Positions 44,620 to 55,727 are shown, counted from the first letter of the stretch. The stretch is 64,000 nt of DNA from Methylovirgula ligni (GCF_004135935.1 NZ_CP025086.1:3162001-3226000); one strand, 5' to 3'. Numbers and translations are program-made. Notes: generated from the letters alone by a model not told the origin.

Positions 44620-45636
44620 TCAATAATGCTCTTCGAACCTTTTGGCGAGTTCGTCGATGTTCTCCGGCGGCCAGCCGGTGACTTCCATGCCGAGGTGCAG
44701 ACCCATCTGGGCGAGCACTTCCTTGATCTCGTTCAAGGACTTGCGACCGAAGTTCGGCGTCCGCAACATCTCCGCCTCGGTCTTCTGGATCAGATCGCCG
44801 ATGTAGATGATGTTGTCGTTCTTCAGGCAATTGGCCGAACGCACCGAAAGCTCCAGCTCGTCCACCTTCTTGAGCAGCGCCGGGTTGAAGGCGAGCTCGG
44901 GGATGGACGGCGCCACTTCCTCGCGGCGCGGCTCCTCGAAGTTCACGAAGACATTGAGCTGGTCCTGAAGAATGCGCGCCGCATAAGCGACCGAATCCTC
45001 GGGCGAAACCGAGCCGTCGGTCTCGATCTGCAGAGTGAGCTTGTCGTAATCGAGGATCTGCCCTTCGCGGGTGTTCTCGACGCGATAGCTCACCTTGCGC
45101 ACCGGCGAATAAAGGCTGTCGACCGGGATGAGGCCGATCGGCGCATCCTCGCTGCGGTTGCGATCCGCGGTCACATAGCCCTTCCCGGTGTTGACCGTGA
45201 ATTCCATACGAATCTCGGCGCCTTCGTCGAGCGTGCAGATGACGAGATTGGGATTCAATACCTGCACATCGCCAACCGTCGAAATATCGCCGGCGGTCAC
45301 CTTGCCCGGGCCGGTCTTCTTCAAGACCATGCGCTTCGGACCCTCGCTCTGCATCTTGATCGCGATGTCCTTGATGTTGAGGACGATGTCGGTCACGTCC
45401 TCGCGCACGCCGGGGATCGACGAGAACTCGTGCAGCACGCCGTCGATGTGCACCGAGGTGATCGCCGCGCCCTGCAGCGACGACAAAAGAATCCGCCGCA
45501 GCGAATTGCCGAGGGTAACGCCGAAGCCGCGTTCGAGCGGCTCGGCGATGATGGTGGCAAGCCGCTTCGGATCGTCGCCGGCGACGACTTCGAGCTTGTT
45601 CGGCTTGATGAGCTCCTGCCAGTTCTTCTGAATCAC
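44620..45636 (-). CDS. rpoA: DNA-directed RNA polymerase subunit alpha
   Basis: Assembles RNA polymerase and contacts promoter UP elements and activators. 338 residues: N-terminal dimerisation domain with [24 protein letters not shown]-terminal domain with [12 protein letters not shown] and [14 protein letters not shown] place the start at GTG 45636 ([16 protein letters not shown]) with GAGG eight bases upstream, matching alphaproteobacterial RpoA length; an ATG eight codons upstream would add an unusual leader. Between rpsK and rplQ. Confidence 0.98.
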   Translation of the reverse strand: MIQKNWQELIKPNKLEVVAGDDPKRLATIIAEPLERGFGVTLGNSLRRILLSSLQGAAITSVHIDGVLHEFSSIPGVREDVTDIVLNIKDIAIKMQSEGPKRMVLKKTGPGKVTAGDISTVGDVQVLNPNLVICTLDEGAEIRMEFTVNTGKGYVTADRNRSEDAPIGLIPVDSLYSPVRKVSYRVENTREGQILDYDKLTLQIETDGSVSPEDSVAYAARILQDQLNVFVNFEEPRREEVAPSIPELAFNPALLKKVDELELSVRSANCLKNDNIIYIGDLIQKTEAEMLRTPNFGRKSLNEIKEVLAQMGLHLGMEVTGWPPENIDELAKRFEEHY

Positions 45637-45710
45637 GAGAGCATCCTCATTGGGGGGCATATACAGCCCCCGGCTGAATCAGCGCCGGAGGCCTTGCACA
45701 GTTGAAACAA

Positions 45711-46103
45711 TTAAACGCGGCGGCGCTTGCGCGGGCGGCAGCCGTTGTGCGGAATCGGCGTCACGTCACGGATCGAGGTGACGGTGAAGCCCGCGGCCTG
45801 CAGCGCACGTAGCGCCGATTCACGGCCGGAACCGGGACCGGACACTTCGACTTCAAGCGTGCGCATGCCATGCTCGGCCGCCTTGCGTGCAGCGTCCTCC
45901 GCCGCCATCTGCGCGGCGTAGGGCGTCGACTTGCGCGAACCCTTGAACCCCATCGTTCCCGCCGACGACCAGGAGATCGTATTGCCCTGGGCATCGCTGA
46001 TGGTAATCATCGTATTGTTGAACGAGGAATTCACATGCGCCACGCCTGAGACGATGTTCTTGCGCTCTCGGCGGCGGACGCGTGTGTTTGCTTCTTTTGC
46101 CAT
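45711..46103 (-). CDS. rpsK: 30S ribosomal protein S11
   Basis: 130-residue small-subunit platform protein. [21 protein letters not shown] and the C-terminal [19 protein letters not shown] are the conserved S11 segments. Second gene of the alpha operon (rpsM, rpsK, rpoA, rplQ); rpsD is not part of it, as usual in alphaproteobacteria. Confidence 0.98.
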   Translation of the reverse strand: MAKEANTRVRRRERKNIVSGVAHVNSSFNNTMITISDAQGNTISWSSAGTMGFKGSRKSTPYAAQMAAEDAARKAAEHGMRTLEVEVSGPGSGRESALRALQAAGFTVTSIRDVTPIPHNGCRPRKRRRV

Positions 46104-46228
46104 TTCTCTGTCCTTCCAGCGCGCCCGTAATGCCAGGCGCTAGGGCTTCTTGGTTTAAACGTCAGAATTTCAACGCAACCCCGGACAGCACTATGCCGGC
46201 CCGGAGAGGGATCGTGCCGAAGTGGCGA

Positions 46229-46597
46229 TTACTTCTTCTTGCCGGCGATCGGCTTCGCCTTGCCCTTACGGGTGCGGGCGTTGGTATGCGTGCGCTGGCC
46301 GCGGACCGGCAACTGGCGGCGATGACGCAAGCCGCGATAGGCGCCAAGGTCAGTCAGCCGCTTGATGTTCATCGACACTTCGCGACGCAGATCGCCTTCG
46401 ACCTGATAATCGCGATCGATCGTCTCGCGGATCTGCAGAACTTCGGCATCGGTCAGATCGTGCACGCGCCTCTCCGGCGAAATATGCACCTTCTCGATGA
46501 TTTCCTGCGCCTTCTTGGGACCGATCCCGTGAATATATTGAAGGGCGATGACGACGCGCTTGTTCGTCGGAATGTTTACGCCGGCAATACGTGCCAC
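46229..46597 (-). CDS. rpsM: 30S ribosomal protein S13
   Basis: 122-residue protein at the subunit interface. [19 protein letters not shown] start and [21 protein letters not shown] end are standard. The start is GTG at 46597 with GGAGAA at close spacing; an in-frame ATG 12 bases upstream overlaps that site and is rejected. First gene of the alpha operon, with its own promoter candidate about 150 bases upstream. Confidence 0.98.
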   Translation of the reverse strand: MARIAGVNIPTNKRVVIALQYIHGIGPKKAQEIIEKVHISPERRVHDLTDAEVLQIRETIDRDYQVEGDLRREVSMNIKRLTDLGAYRGLRHRRQLPVRGQRTHTNARTRKGKAKPIAGKKK

Positions 46598-46656
46598 AAT
46601 GTTCTCCATGTCTGCCGCGCTATGGCGGCGAAGGAAATTCCCGCGTCCGGTGGAGG

Positions 46657-46699
46657 CCGGCCCTTGCGGGGAAGCTGATAATGCAAAACCGGCCCTTGC
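46657..46699. repeat. Direct repeats in the rpsM leader
   Basis: CCGGCCCTTGC occurs at 46657-46667 and 46689-46699 in the 228-bp adk-rpsM gap, and on the minus strand (GCAAGGGCCGG) they lie in the likely rpsM leader. GGCCGG and CCGGCC arms can also pair across the interval. A possible site for autoregulation by a ribosomal protein. Confidence 0.4.
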
Positions 46700-46747
46700 A
46701 TGGTTGCCCACGCGGACCGGATCCGATCATTTCGGCTTGGAACGCTC

Positions 46748-46776
46748 TACCTAGTGGCTCGCGACCGCCCCGTCAA
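46748..46776 (-). promoter_or_regulatory. Candidate housekeeping promoter for rpsM-rpsK-rpoA-rplQ
   Basis: On the minus strand TTGACG (46771-46776), a 17-base spacer and TAGGTA (46748-46753) fit the alphaproteobacterial sigma-70 pattern, though the -10 is weak. It lies in the adk-rpsM gap, predicting a leader of roughly 140 bases. Confidence 0.5.
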
Positions 46777-46825
46777 CACCAAATTGCGGCGAAATCAGCG
46801 CTTTAACCGCCAATTTCGCACCGCT

Positions 46826-47419
46826 TCAGACCCTCTGGCTCGCCGCGATGGCTTCGTCGATCGCCCCGCTGACCGCCGCGATCGGCGCCATGCCATCGAC
46901 CGCTCTCAACTCGCCCCGTTTGGCATAATAGGCCGAGACCGGCGCGGTCAGCTCACGATAGGCATCGAGCCGTGTCTTGAAGGCCTCGGGATTGTCGTCG
47001 GCGCGGACTTTCCCGCCCGCCGCAAGCGTTTCCTCGACCCGTTTGCCGATGCGGCCCAGAAGCTCGGCCTCGTTGACCTTGAGCTCGACTACGGCATCGA
47101 GCCGTAGCCCCTTGTCGGCGAGCAATCTGTCCAGTCCCTCGGCCTGTTTCACCGTGCGCGGAAACCCGTCGAGGATGAAGCCCTTGGCCGCATCCGCCTG
47201 GTCGATCCGGTCGGCGATGATGCCGAGAACGATATCGTCGGAGACGAGCCCACCTGCATCCATCACCGCCTTGGCCTTAAGGCCGATGGGCGTACCGGCC
47301 GCGACAGCCGCACGCAGCATGTCACCGGTCGAAAGTTGCGGGATGGAATATTTCTCTACGAGGCGTGCCGACTGCGTCCCCTTGCCTGCTCCGGGCGGTC
47401 CGAGCAGAATCAGCCTCAT
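46826..47419 (-). CDS. adk: Adenylate kinase
   Basis: Interconverts AMP, ADP and ATP. 197 residues: P-loop [10 protein letters not shown] at 7-16, AMP-site [10 protein letters not shown] and [11 protein letters not shown]. The lid is the short type, without the zinc-finger cysteines or long insertion, normal for alphaproteobacteria. It overlaps secY by four bases (ATGA), so its expression is tied to the spc operon. Confidence 0.97.
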   Translation of the reverse strand: MRLILLGPPGAGKGTQSARLVEKYSIPQLSTGDMLRAAVAAGTPIGLKAKAVMDAGGLVSDDIVLGIIADRIDQADAAKGFILDGFPRTVKQAEGLDRLLADKGLRLDAVVELKVNEAELLGRIGKRVEETLAAGGKVRADDNPEAFKTRLDAYRELTAPVSAYYAKRGELRAVDGMAPIAAVSGAIDEAIAASQRV

Positions 47420-48753
47420 CGTTTCTTCCCTCTCAATCTGGCTTTCTTGACCAGACCTTCATACTGATGCGCCTGAAGGTGGCCGTGGATCTGCGCCACG
47501 GTGTCCATCATAACGCTTACGACGATCAGGAGCGAGGTGCCGCCGAAATAAAACGGCATGGCGGCATAGGAGACCAGAAGCTCCGGCAGGATACAGATGA
47601 GGCAGAGATAGCCGGCGCCGAGAACGGTAATCCGCATCAAGACCTTGTCGATATATTGTGCAGTGCGCTCACCGGGCCTGATGCCGGGGATAAAGCCGGA
47701 ATGTTTCTTCAGATTCTCGGCGGTCTCGGTCGGATTGAAGACGATCGCCGTGTAGAAGAACGCGAAGAAGACGATCAGCACGACATAAAGGATCATATAG
47801 AGCGGCCGGCCGTGGCCGAGATAAAGCGAGATCGTCGCGAGGATTCCGCCGCCGGCGCCGCCGTGGCTGGAGAAATTGGCGATCGTCGTCGGCAACAGCA
47901 GCAGCGAAGAGGCGAAGATGGGCGGAATGACACCCGACGTATTGAGCTTCAGCGGCAAGAACGAGGTCTGCCGGTCGTACGTCTTATTGCCCTGCTGGCG
48001 CTTCGGATACGTGATGATGAGCCGCCGCTGCGCGCGCTCCATGAAGACGATGAAGCCGATGACCGCGATCGCCACCACCAGGACAGCGAGGATCAAGAAG
48101 GTCGAAAGCTGGCCCTGCCGCCCGAGTTCGAGCGTATGGACGATCGCCGCCGGGAAAGCCGCGACAATGCCCGAGAAGATGATGAGCGAGGAACCGTTGC
48201 CGATGCCGCGCGAGGTGATCTGTTCGCCAAGCCACATCAGGAACAGGGTGCCGCCGGTCAGCGTGATCGTCGTCGACAGCGTGAAGAAGATGCCGGGATT
48301 GGTGACAATGCCGGCCTGCCCCTGCAAGCCGACCGCGATGCCATAGGCCTGGAAGGCAGCCAGCACCACGGTGAGATAGCGCGTGTATTGATTGAGAATC
48401 TTGCGCCCGGCCTCGCCCTCCTTCTTCAGCGATTCGAGCGAGGGAAAAACGCTCGTCAGAAGCTGGATGATGATCGAGGCGGAGATATAGGGCATGATGT
48501 TCAGGGCGAAGATCGCCATGCGCTGCACAGCGCCGCCCGAGAACATGTTGAAGAGCTGCAGGACGCCCTGGCTATTGCCGTTGAAGGCGCGCGCGAAAGC
48601 TTCGGGGTCGATACCCGGCAGCGGAATATAAGTGCCGAGCCGGTAGATGATCAGCGCGCCGAGTGTGAACCAGATACGCTTCTTCAGTTCGTCGGCTTTG
48701 GCGAAAGCGCCCCAATTGACGTTAGCTGCAAGCTGTTCCGCGGCCGATGCCAT
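47416..48753 (-). CDS. secY: Preprotein translocase subunit SecY
   Basis: Central channel of the Sec translocon. 445 residues with ten membrane helices; [15 protein letters not shown] (plug-proximal) and the cytosolic loop segment [11 protein letters not shown] are typical. It starts at ATG 48753, 94 bases after rplO, and overlaps adk. Confidence 0.98.
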   Translation of the reverse strand: MASAAEQLAANVNWGAFAKADELKKRIWFTLGALIIYRLGTYIPLPGIDPEAFARAFNGNSQGVLQLFNMFSGGAVQRMAIFALNIMPYISASIIIQLLTSVFPSLESLKKEGEAGRKILNQYTRYLTVVLAAFQAYGIAVGLQGQAGIVTNPGIFFTLSTTITLTGGTLFLMWLGEQITSRGIGNGSSLIIFSGIVAAFPAAIVHTLELGRQGQLSTFLILAVLVVAIAVIGFIVFMERAQRRLIITYPKRQQGNKTYDRQTSFLPLKLNTSGVIPPIFASSLLLLPTTIANFSSHGGAGGGILATISLYLGHGRPLYMILYVVLIVFFAFFYTAIVFNPTETAENLKKHSGFIPGIRPGERTAQYIDKVLMRITVLGAGYLCLICILPELLVSYAAMPFYFGGTSLLIVVSVMMDTVAQIHGHLQAHQYEGLVKKARLRGKKR

Positions 48754-48847
48754 GAGGTACTCCGCTGGCGCGCCCGGCGCCGCCCAATCCCGAGAATGAC
48801 CTTAAGCCCGAGATGTGGGGAGCCCGAGGCTCCCCCGCAACCGACGC

Positions 48848-49333
48848 TTAGGCCTCAGCCGCGGCCTCAGCCACGACATTGAGAAGCTTGACTGAACCGC
48901 CCGCCTTTTCGATGGCGGCGACAGCCGATTTCGACGCTCCGGCAACCTCGAAGGCGAGCTTGGCGCTGATTTCGCCGACGCCAAGAATCCTCACGCCGTC
49001 GCGCCGCTTGGTGACGACGCCCGCTGCGAGCAGCGTTTCGATCGTCACCGCAGCATCCGCCGGGAGCTTGCCGGCGGAGACCGCTTCCTGGATGCGGCCG
49101 AGGTTGACCTCGTTATAATTCTTGCTGGACGGCGGTGTGAAACCGCGCTTCGGCAAGCGACGATGCAACGGCATCTGGCCGCCTTCAAAGCCCTTGATAG
49201 CGACGCCGGTCCGCGCCTTCTGGCCCTTGACGCCGCGCCCACCGGTCTTGCCCTTGCCCGAGCCGATGCCGCGGCCGACGCGAATCCGCGCTTTCGTGGC
49301 GCCGGGATTGTCGGTGATTTCGTTGAGTTTCAT
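48848..49333 (-). CDS. rplO: 50S ribosomal protein L15
   Basis: 161-residue protein beginning [14 protein letters not shown], followed by the glycine-rich [22 protein letters not shown] that threads into 23S rRNA. ATG 49333 is preferred over one four codons upstream. Eight bases separate it from rpmD. Confidence 0.98.
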   Translation of the reverse strand: MKLNEITDNPGATKARIRVGRGIGSGKGKTGGRGVKGQKARTGVAIKGFEGGQMPLHRRLPKRGFTPPSSKNYNEVNLGRIQEAVSAGKLPADAAVTIETLLAAGVVTKRRDGVRILGVGEISAKLAFEVAGASKSAVAAIEKAGGSVKLLNVVAEAAAEA

Positions 49334-49341
49334 GATTGTCC

Positions 49342-49539
49342 TCACGCGTTCTCGACGATGCGCACGAGATGCGCGACCTTATCGATCATGCCGCGGATCG
49401 CCGGTGTGTCGGCGAGTTCGGCGCGGCGGCCGAGCTTGTTGAGGCCGAGGCTGATGAGCGTCGTGCGCTGCACGGCGGGACGGCCGATCGGGCTCTTGAT
49501 CTGCTCGACGACGAGCTTTGATTTCGCAGTGTTGGTCAT
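49342..49539 (-). CDS. rpmD: 50S ribosomal protein L30
   Basis: 65-residue protein; [25 protein letters not shown] is the conserved L30 pattern, and the size is standard. Part of the spc operon between rpsE and rplO. Confidence 0.97.
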   Translation of the reverse strand: MTNTAKSKLVVEQIKSPIGRPAVQRTTLISLGLNKLGRRAELADTPAIRGMIDKVAHLVRIVENA

Positions 49540-49550
49540 AGCGAACTTCC

Positions 49551-50123
49551 TTACGCCTCGGCTGCGGCTTCGGCCTCGCCACCCACGCGGCGTGCCTGCA
49601 AGGTCGAAACCTTCAGGCTGCGGCGGGCAGCGACGGCACGCGGCGAATCTTCGTGCTGAAGCGCATCAAAGGTCGCGCGGACCATGTTGTAGGGATTGGA
49701 CGAACCCTGCGACTTGGCAACGACGTCATGCATGCCGAGCGTCTCGAACACGGCGCGCATCGGGCCGCCGGCAATGATACCGGTACCGGCCGGTGCGGCG
49801 CGCAGAACGACGCGGCCCGCGCCGTGGCGGCCGGTCACATCATGATGCAGCGTGCGGCCTTCGCGCAGCGGCACGCGGATCAACGAATGCTTGGCGGCTT
49901 CCGTCGCCTTGCGAATCGCTTCCGGAACCTCGCGCGCCTTGCCGTGGCCGAAGCCGACGCGGCCCTTCTGATCGCCGACAACGACGAGCGCGGCGAAGCC
50001 AAAGCGACGCCCGCCCTTCACCACCTTGGCGACGCGATTGATATGGACCAGACGATCCACGAATTCGCTGTCTTCCCTATCCCGCTCGCGGCCGCGGCCG
50101 CCGCCTTCACCTTCGCGTGCCAT
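49551..50123 (-). CDS. rpsE: 30S ribosomal protein S5
   Basis: 190-residue protein involved in decoding accuracy. After a Gly/Arg/Glu-rich N-terminal tail come the double-stranded RNA-binding domain ([21 protein letters not shown]) and the C-terminal domain ([15 protein letters not shown]). Follows rplR by 64 bases. Confidence 0.98.
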   Translation of the reverse strand: MAREGEGGGRGRERDREDSEFVDRLVHINRVAKVVKGGRRFGFAALVVVGDQKGRVGFGHGKAREVPEAIRKATEAAKHSLIRVPLREGRTLHHDVTGRHGAGRVVLRAAPAGTGIIAGGPMRAVFETLGMHDVVAKSQGSSNPYNMVRATFDALQHEDSPRAVAARRSLKVSTLQARRVGGEAEAAAEA

Positions 50124-50187
50124 ATTCTTTTCCGTTCTTTCGTCACTTGCGCGGCCGGCGCTATGCCGCCGCTCGCTTCCGAATGGA

Positions 50188-50550
50188 TTAAATCGTCAGT
50201 CCTGCCTCGCGGGCGCCTTCGGCCAGCGCCTTCACGCGGCCATGATAGACGTAAGCGCCGCGGTCGAAGACGACCTCCTTGACCCCCACCTCGAGGGCGC
50301 GGGCCGCAATCTGCTTGCCGACCTCGCGGGCCGCCTCGATCGAGGCCCCGGTCTTCAGCGCCTCGCGATTGGTCTTCTCCAGCGTCGAGGCTGAAGCGAG
50401 CGTGCGCCCGGCGCCGTCATCGATGATCTGAGCATAGATCTGTTTCGACGAACGATGCACCGACAGGCGGGGCTTACCATAAGCCCGTGCCTTCACCGCA
50501 CGCCTGACACGGGCGCGGCGACGCGCTTCTGTCTTTAAATCCTTCGCCAT
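50188..50550 (-). CDS. rplR: 50S ribosomal protein L18
   Basis: 120-residue 5S rRNA-binding protein. RPRLSVHRS-type segment ([20 protein letters not shown]) and the C-terminal [26 protein letters not shown] are diagnostic. ATG 50550 is used; six further upstream codons are not part of the family. Confidence 0.98.
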   Translation of the reverse strand: MAKDLKTEARRRARVRRAVKARAYGKPRLSVHRSSKQIYAQIIDDGAGRTLASASTLEKTNREALKTGASIEAAREVGKQIAARALEVGVKEVVFDRGAYVYHGRVKALAEGAREAGLTI

Positions 50551-50598
50551 AATCCGCTCCTCGCGCATGACCCCGGCAGGCTCATGCGAAAAATTGCC

Positions 50599-51132
50599 TT
50601 ACTTCTTCTTGCCTTCCTTACGGAAGATGAATTCGTCGGAATATTTGACGCCCTTGCCCTTATAGGGTTCCGGCGGACGGAACGCACGGATTTCCGCAGC
50701 GACCTGCCCGACCTGGCGCTTATCAATGCCGACGATGGTGATTTCGGTCGGCTTCGGCGTCGTGATCGCGATGCCCTGCGGGATCGCATAGGTCACGTCG
50801 TGGCTGTAGCCGAGCGACAATTGCAGATTCTTGCCGGCGACGGCAGCCTTGTAGCCGACGCCGTTGATTTCGAGCTTCTTCTCGAAACCCTTGGTGACGC
50901 CGACGACCAGGCTGTTCACCTGCGCGCGCGTCGTGCCCCAAAGCGCGCGGGCGCGCTTGGTCTCGTTGCGAGGGTCAACAGTGATCTGATTATCAGCGAA
51001 GCTGACGTTGACATCGCCCGGAGCCACAAAGCGCAATTCACCCTTCGCGCCCTTGACGGCGATCGTCTGGCCTTCGACCTTGGCGGTAACGCCAGCCGGT
51101 AGAACCACGGCCTTTTTTCCGACGCGGGACAT
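50599..51132 (-). CDS. rplF: 50S ribosomal protein L6
   Basis: 177-residue protein of two related domains; [15 protein letters not shown] at the start and the signature [14 protein letters not shown] near the C-terminus. Follows rpsH by 19 bases. Confidence 0.98.
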   Translation of the reverse strand: MSRVGKKAVVLPAGVTAKVEGQTIAVKGAKGELRFVAPGDVNVSFADNQITVDPRNETKRARALWGTTRAQVNSLVVGVTKGFEKKLEINGVGYKAAVAGKNLQLSLGYSHDVTYAIPQGIAITTPKPTEITIVGIDKRQVGQVAAEIRAFRPPEPYKGKGVKYSDEFIFRKEGKKK

Positions 51133-51151
51133 GATCTCAATCCTAGCTTAA

Positions 51152-51550
51152 TCAGAAGACTTTGCAGAGCACTTCGCCGCCCACATGCGCATCGCGCGCC
51201 GAGTGGTCGGCCATCACGCCCTTCGATGTCGAGACGATGGTGATGCCGAGGCCGTTGGCGACCTGCGGCATCTCGGCCACCGCCGCGTAGACGCGCCGGC
51301 CAGGCTTCGAGACGCGATCAAGCTGCTTGATGACCGGTTCACCATCGTAATACTTGAGTTCAATTTCGAACTCGGTGCGGCCGTTGCCATATTCCGTCGA
51401 GGAATAGCCCCGGATATAGCCCTCTTGGGTCAGCACATCGAGCACGTGGGCGCGCAGCCGCGAGCCCGGTGTGTTCACCTTGCCCTTGCGGCGCAATTGC
51501 GCATTGCGGATGCGGGTCAGCATATCGCCGAGCGGATCGTTCACAGACAT
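51152..51550 (-). CDS. rpsH: 30S ribosomal protein S8
   Basis: 132-residue 16S rRNA-binding protein and, in E. coli, translational regulator of the spc operon. [18 protein letters not shown] start and the C-terminal [18 protein letters not shown] are conserved. Ten bases after rpsN. Confidence 0.98.
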   Translation of the reverse strand: MSVNDPLGDMLTRIRNAQLRRKGKVNTPGSRLRAHVLDVLTQEGYIRGYSSTEYGNGRTEFEIELKYYDGEPVIKQLDRVSKPGRRVYAAVAEMPQVANGLGITIVSTSKGVMADHSARDAHVGGEVLCKVF

Positions 51551-51560
51551 GCGGCGCTCC

Positions 51561-51866
51561 TTACCAGCTCGACTTCACAAGACCGGGGATCTGGCCACGC
51601 GAGCCCAAATCCCTGACCGCGATACGCGACATTTTCATCTTGCCGATGAAGCCACGCGGACGGCCGGAAACTTCGCAACGGTTGCGAATGCGCACCGCCG
51701 ACGAATTGCGCGGCAATTCCGCCAGCTTCAGCCGCGCGGCGAAACGCTCCTCGGCGGTGAGGGTCTGATCCTCGGCCAGGGTCTTCAGCCGCTTACGGCG
51801 CGCCGCATATTGCTTGACGAGCTTCTCGCGATGCTTGTTCTTCTCAATCGAACTCTTTTTAGCCAT
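51561..51866 (-). CDS. rpsN: 30S ribosomal protein S14
   Basis: 101-residue S14 of the zinc-free long type (no CxxC pairs); [21 protein letters not shown] is the signature. Start ATG 51866; a longer upstream open frame lies over rplE and is rejected. Confidence 0.98.
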   Translation of the reverse strand: MAKKSSIEKNKHREKLVKQYAARRKRLKTLAEDQTLTAEERFAARLKLAELPRNSSAVRIRNRCEVSGRPRGFIGKMKMSRIAVRDLGSRGQIPGLVKSSW

Positions 51867-51918
51867 GTGGTCTACCTCTTGGTCCCGCGTTTGAGGCCAG
51901 TCAAACGAGAAATTGGCC

Positions 51919-52614
51919 TCACTGCCGGAACGGGAAGTTGAATGCGCGCAAAAGGGCGCGCGCCTCTTCGTCGGTTTTAGCGGTCGTGCAGACGATGACG
52001 TCGAGACCGAGAAGACTCTCCGCCTTGTCGTAATCGATTTCCGGAAACACGAGATGCTCCTTGATGCCGAGCGCATAATTGCCGCGGCCGTCGAAGCTCT
52101 TCGGGTTCAAGCCGCGGAAATCGCGTATCCGCGGCAACGCGATCGTGACGAGACGATCGAGAAATTCATACATCCGCGTCTTGCGCAACGTCACCTTGGC
52201 GCCGATCGGCATGTTCTCGCGCACCTTGAAGGTCGCGATCGCCTTGCGGGCGTGGGTCACGATCGGCTTCTGGCCCGCGATCAACCCAAGATCGGCTGCG
52301 GCGGAAGCAACCTTCTTCGTGTCGTTGACCGCTTCGCCGACGCCCATATTGAGCACGATCTTGTCGATCACCGGCACTTCAAGGGGATTCTTATAGCCGA
52401 ATTCCTTGATGAGCTGGTCGCGCACGACCTCGTTATAATGCTTCTTGAGCCGCGGCACATAATCCGTCGGCGCAACGAAATCCTGCGCCGGCGCTGCGTC
52501 GCGGCCACGCGCCTTCGCCGACGCGCCCTCGCCGCCCTTGGCCGACTTAACGTCTTTCTTGGCGTCCTTCTTGGCGGCCTTCGGCGCGCCTTTTTCGGTC
52601 TTCGGCTCAGCCAT
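51919..52614 (-). CDS. rplE: 50S ribosomal protein L5 with N-terminal extension
   Basis: Binds 5S rRNA in the central protuberance. The L5 fold starts at about residue 48 ([18 protein letters not shown]), followed by [14 protein letters not shown] and FPEIDYDK. The 231 residues include a Lys/Ala/Asp-rich N-terminal extension of about 46, beyond the usual 180-185. The extension is coded from an ATG that overlaps rplX by eight bases, and no good internal start exists before the L5 core, so I keep it. Confidence 0.96.
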   Translation of the reverse strand: MAEPKTEKGAPKAAKKDAKKDVKSAKGGEGASAKARGRDAAPAQDFVAPTDYVPRLKKHYNEVVRDQLIKEFGYKNPLEVPVIDKIVLNMGVGEAVNDTKKVASAAADLGLIAGQKPIVTHARKAIATFKVRENMPIGAKVTLRKTRMYEFLDRLVTIALPRIRDFRGLNPKSFDGRGNYALGIKEHLVFPEIDYDKAESLLGLDVIVCTTAKTDEEARALLRAFNFPFRQ

Positions 52615-52924
52615 CGATCAGGTCTCCCGAACGTTTGGCAACGCGGACCTTGCGGCCGTCGTCGAGAATTTTAAAACCAACCCGCGTCGCCTTGCCGTCC
52701 TTCGGATCGGCGATCGAGAGGTTGGACAAATGGATCGTGGCCTCTTTGGAGATGATGCCACCTTCCTGGCTCGGCGTCTGGCGCTGGTGGCGCTTGACGA
52801 TGTTCACGCCGCGCACGACCGCGCGGCCATCCTTCGGCAGCACCTGCAGCACCTCGCCCGCACGGCCCTTGTCGCGGCCAGCGAGCACGACGACCTTGTC
52901 GCCCTTTTTAATCTTCGCGGCCAT
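52607..52924 (-). CDS. rplX: 50S ribosomal protein L24
   Basis: 105-residue assembly-initiating protein with the KOW motif [20 protein letters not shown] at about 6-25. Start ATG shares a base with the rplN stop, and its end overlaps rplE by eight bases, so translation of the three is coupled. Confidence 0.98.
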   Translation of the reverse strand: MAAKIKKGDKVVVLAGRDKGRAGEVLQVLPKDGRAVVRGVNIVKRHQRQTPSQEGGIISKEATIHLSNLSIADPKDGKATRVGFKILDDGRKVRVAKRSGDLIDG

Positions 52925-53292
52925 TACAGAACCTCCGGCGCGAGCGAAATGATCTTCATGTGGTTCTTCGCGCGCAACTCGCGCGGCACGGGCCCGAAAA
53001 TGCGGGTGCCGACCGGCTCGGACTGATTGTTGATCAGTACCGCCGCGTTGGAATCAAAACGGATGACCGAACCGTCGGGCCGCTTGATGTCCTTCGCGGT
53101 GCGCACGACGACCGCCTTCATGACGTCGCCCTTCTTGACGCGGCCGCGCGGGATAGCCTCCTTGATGGAGACGACAATGATGTCGCCCACCGAAGCATAT
53201 TTCCGCTTCGAACCGCCAAGCACCTTGATGCACATCACGCGGCGCGCGCCGGAATTATCGGCGACGTCGAGGTTGGTCTGCATCTGTATCAT
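52924..53292 (-). CDS. rplN: 50S ribosomal protein L14
   Basis: 122-residue protein; [19 protein letters not shown] start and [21 protein letters not shown] are the L14 signature. Overlaps rplX by one base and follows rpsQ after 92 bases. Confidence 0.98.
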   Translation of the reverse strand: MIQMQTNLDVADNSGARRVMCIKVLGGSKRKYASVGDIIVVSIKEAIPRGRVKKGDVMKAVVVRTAKDIKRPDGSVIRFDSNAAVLINNQSEPVGTRIFGPVPRELRAKNHMKIISLAPEVL

Positions 53293-53384
53293 GGCCTTCA
53301 GCCTTTCCTATCAGACAGGTTTCCGTCACCGGACTTCGCCTGAGTTTGCCTTATTCCTTACACGATCCCTTGCGGGACCATGCC

Positions 53385-53633
53385 TTAACTCGTCGGAGCC
53401 GCCGCGCTATCGACGATGATCCAGCGCTTGAGCCGCGAGATCGGCCGGGTCTCCTCGATCAGCACGGTATCGCCGACCTTCGAGTTATTGGCCTCGTCAT
53501 GGGCGTGATAATTCTTCGACCGCCGCACCGTCTTCTTGAGCAGCGGGTGGGTGAAGCGACGCTCGACCTTCACCACAACGGTCTTATTCTGCTTGTCGCT
53601 GACGACGACGCCCTGGAGAACGCGTTTCGGCAT
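53385..53633 (-). CDS. rpsQ: 30S ribosomal protein S17
   Basis: 82-residue OB-fold protein; [18 protein letters not shown] and [18 protein letters not shown] are conserved. Start ATG 53633 lies four bases after the rpmC stop. Confidence 0.98.
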   Translation of the reverse strand: MPKRVLQGVVVSDKQNKTVVVKVERRFTHPLLKKTVRRSKNYHAHDEANNSKVGDTVLIEETRPISRLKRWIIVDSAAAPTS

Positions 53634-53637
53634 AGTC

Positions 53638-53847
53638 TCAAACCTTTTTCTTGGCGCGTTCGGTAGCGATCGTCTTCGCCCGCGCAATGTCGCGACGCAC
53701 GATGCGCACCCGCGTCGTATCCTGAAGCTGCCCGGTCGCCCGCTGAAAGCGCAGGTTGAACTGCTCCTTCTTGAGGCCCAAGGCTTCCTGTTCCAGCTGA
53801 TCGTCGGACATGACGCGCAAGTCCGAAAGGCGTTGCTTGCTCTTCAT
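53638..53847 (-). CDS. rpmC: 50S ribosomal protein L29
   Basis: 69-residue two-helix protein near the exit tunnel; [20 protein letters not shown] and the C-terminal [13 protein letters not shown] match the family. Ten bases after rplP. Confidence 0.97.
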   Translation of the reverse strand: MKSKQRLSDLRVMSDDQLEQEALGLKKEQFNLRFQRATGQLQDTTRVRIVRRDIARAKTIATERAKKKV

Positions 53848-53857
53848 TGCGCTCTTC

Positions 53858-54271
53858 CTATTCCGCGATACGCTGCACGAAGCGCGTCTTGATCGGCAGC
53901 TTGGCCGCTGCCAGCGTCAAGGCTTCGCGCGCGAGTTCCGTCGGTACGCCGCCGATTTCGAACATGATCCGGCCCGGCGCGACGCGCACAGCCCAGAATT
54001 CCGGCGCGCCCTTGCCTTTACCCATACGCACTTCGACCGGCTTCTTCGACACCGGAAGATCGGGGAAGATGCGGATCCAGACACGCCCGGCGCGCTTCAT
54101 ATGGCGCGTCATGGCGCGGCGTGCCGCCTCGATCTGGCGCGCGGTGACGCGATCGGGCTCCAGCGCCTTCAGGCCGTATTCGCCGAAGTCGAGATTGAAG
54201 CCCGCCTTCGCGGCACCGTGGATACGGCCCTTGAAAGCTTTGCGGAACTTCGTGCGCTTGGGTTGCAACAT
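53858..54271 (-). CDS. rplP: 50S ribosomal protein L16
   Basis: 137-residue protein near the A site; [16 protein letters not shown] start, [26 protein letters not shown], and the final [14 protein letters not shown] are standard. Between rpsC and rpmC. Confidence 0.98.
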   Translation of the reverse strand: MLQPKRTKFRKAFKGRIHGAAKAGFNLDFGEYGLKALEPDRVTARQIEAARRAMTRHMKRAGRVWIRIFPDLPVSKKPVEVRMGKGKGAPEFWAVRVAPGRIMFEIGGVPTELAREALTLAAAKLPIKTRFVQRIAE

Positions 54272-54304
54272 GGTTCAGTCTTTCAAAATTCTCTTCGCAA
54301 AGTC

Positions 54305-55033
54305 TCAGGCCGCGTCGCGGTCGCGCCGGCGACCACGATCGCCGCCACCACCGCCGCCGCCATGATCCTGCTCGGCCAGCTTCTTATCCTGCGCCATCGG
54401 GTCATGCTCAAGGATTTCGCCCTTGAACACCCACACCTTGATGCCACAAGTGCCATAAGCGGTGTGCGCCGTCGCAGTGCCATAGTCGACATCGGCGCGC
54501 AGCGTATGCAGCGGCACCCTGCCCTCACGATACCATTCGAGACGCGCGATCTCCGCGCCGCCAAGACGGCCGGAGCAGTTGATGCGGATGCCCTCGGCGC
54601 CGAGACGCATCGCCGATTGCACGGCGCGCTTCATGGCGCGGCGGAAGGCCACGCGGCGCTCGAGCTGCTGGGCGATCGAATCGGCGATCAACGTCGCATC
54701 GATCTCGGGCTTGCGCACTTCGACGATGTTGATGACGACTTCCGAGTCGGTAAGCTTAGACACCGCCTTGCGGATCTTGTCGATGTCGGCGCCCTTCTTG
54801 CCGATGACGACGCCAGGGCGCGCCGAATAGATCGTCACGCGGCATTTCTTGTGCGGCCGCTCGATGATGATCTTCGACACCGCCGCCTGCTTCAACAGCT
54901 TGAGCAGAAGCTCACGGATCTTGATGTCCTCGTGCAGCAGCTTGCCGTATTCGCCCTTATTGGCGTACCAGCGCGAATCCCACGTCCGGTTGATGCCGAG
55001 GCGCAGCCCGATTGGATTGACTTTCTGTCCCAT
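54305..55033 (-). CDS. rpsC: 30S ribosomal protein S3
   Basis: 242-residue protein at the mRNA entry; [20 protein letters not shown] start, KH domain with [13 protein letters not shown], and the C-terminal domain with [14 protein letters not shown]. The tail (about 215-242) is Gly/Asp/Arg-rich, common in alphaproteobacteria. Start ATG 55033. Confidence 0.98.
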   Translation of the reverse strand: MGQKVNPIGLRLGINRTWDSRWYANKGEYGKLLHEDIKIRELLLKLLKQAAVSKIIIERPHKKCRVTIYSARPGVVIGKKGADIDKIRKAVSKLTDSEVVINIVEVRKPEIDATLIADSIAQQLERRVAFRRAMKRAVQSAMRLGAEGIRINCSGRLGGAEIARLEWYREGRVPLHTLRADVDYGTATAHTAYGTCGIKVWVFKGEILEHDPMAQDKKLAEQDHGGGGGGGDRGRRRDRDAA

Positions 55034-55043
55034 TGCTCGCTCC

Positions 55044-55436
55044 TCAGGCCCCGGCCTGCGCCGGCGCTTCGACTTCGCGCACGACAATCGTCAAATTCGA
55101 AAACGGCTTCTCGATCCGCCCGGCGCGACCGCGCGCCCGCGGCGAGAACCGCTTGAGCACCAGGCCCTTGCCAACGAACGCCTCGGCGACGACAAGATCG
55201 TCGACATCGAGGCTGTGATTGTTTTCCGCATTCGCGATCGCGCTCTCCAACGTCTTCTTGACGTCGGCGGCGATACGCTTGCGCGAGAATTGAAGCTCGG
55301 CCAGAGCCCGCTCCACTTTCTTGCCGCGGATCAGTTGCGCAACGAGGTTCAGCTTCTGCGGGCTGACACGGATCATCCGCGTCACCGCCTTGGCCTCATT
55401 GTCCTTCAACGCACGCGGCGTTTGTTGCTTGCCCAT
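55044..55436 (-). CDS. rplV: 50S ribosomal protein L22
   Basis: 130-residue tunnel protein; [22 protein letters not shown] and [17 protein letters not shown] are the conserved segments. Sits between rpsS and rpsC with gaps of 8 and 10 bases. Confidence 0.98.
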   Translation of the reverse strand: MGKQQTPRALKDNEAKAVTRMIRVSPQKLNLVAQLIRGKKVERALAELQFSRKRIAADVKKTLESAIANAENNHSLDVDDLVVAEAFVGKGLVLKRFSPRARGRAGRIEKPFSNLTIVVREVEAPAQAGA

Positions 55437-55444
55437 GATGCGCC

Positions 55445-55723
55445 TCAGGCCCTCTTGGATTTCTTGTCGCCCGCATGTCCGTGGAACGTGCGGGTGGGCG
55501 AAAACTCGCCGAACTTGTGGCCGATCATGTCCTCGCTCACCGAGACGGGGATATGCTTGTGACCGTTGTGGACGCCGAACGTCAGGCCGACGAATTGCGG
55601 CAATATCGTCGAGCGGCGGCTCCAGATCTTGATGACTTCGTTACGGCCCGAGGTACGCGCTGCATCTGCCTTCTTGAGCAGATAGCCGTCGACGAACGGA
55701 CCCTTGGAAAGCGAACGTGCCAT
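55445..55723 (-). CDS. rpsS: 30S ribosomal protein S19
   Basis: 92-residue head protein; [18 protein letters not shown] start and [19 protein letters not shown] end are typical. Four bases after rplB. Confidence 0.98.
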   Translation of the reverse strand: MARSLSKGPFVDGYLLKKADAARTSGRNEVIKIWSRRSTILPQFVGLTFGVHNGHKHIPVSVSEDMIGHKFGEFSPTRTFHGHAGDKKSKRA

Positions 55724-55727
55724 CGCT

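Noticed and set aside
45637-45660. rpoA start at ATG 45660
   Set aside because: It would add eight residues absent from alphaproteobacterial RpoA; GTG 45636 with GAGG spacing gives the usual MIQKNWQ start.
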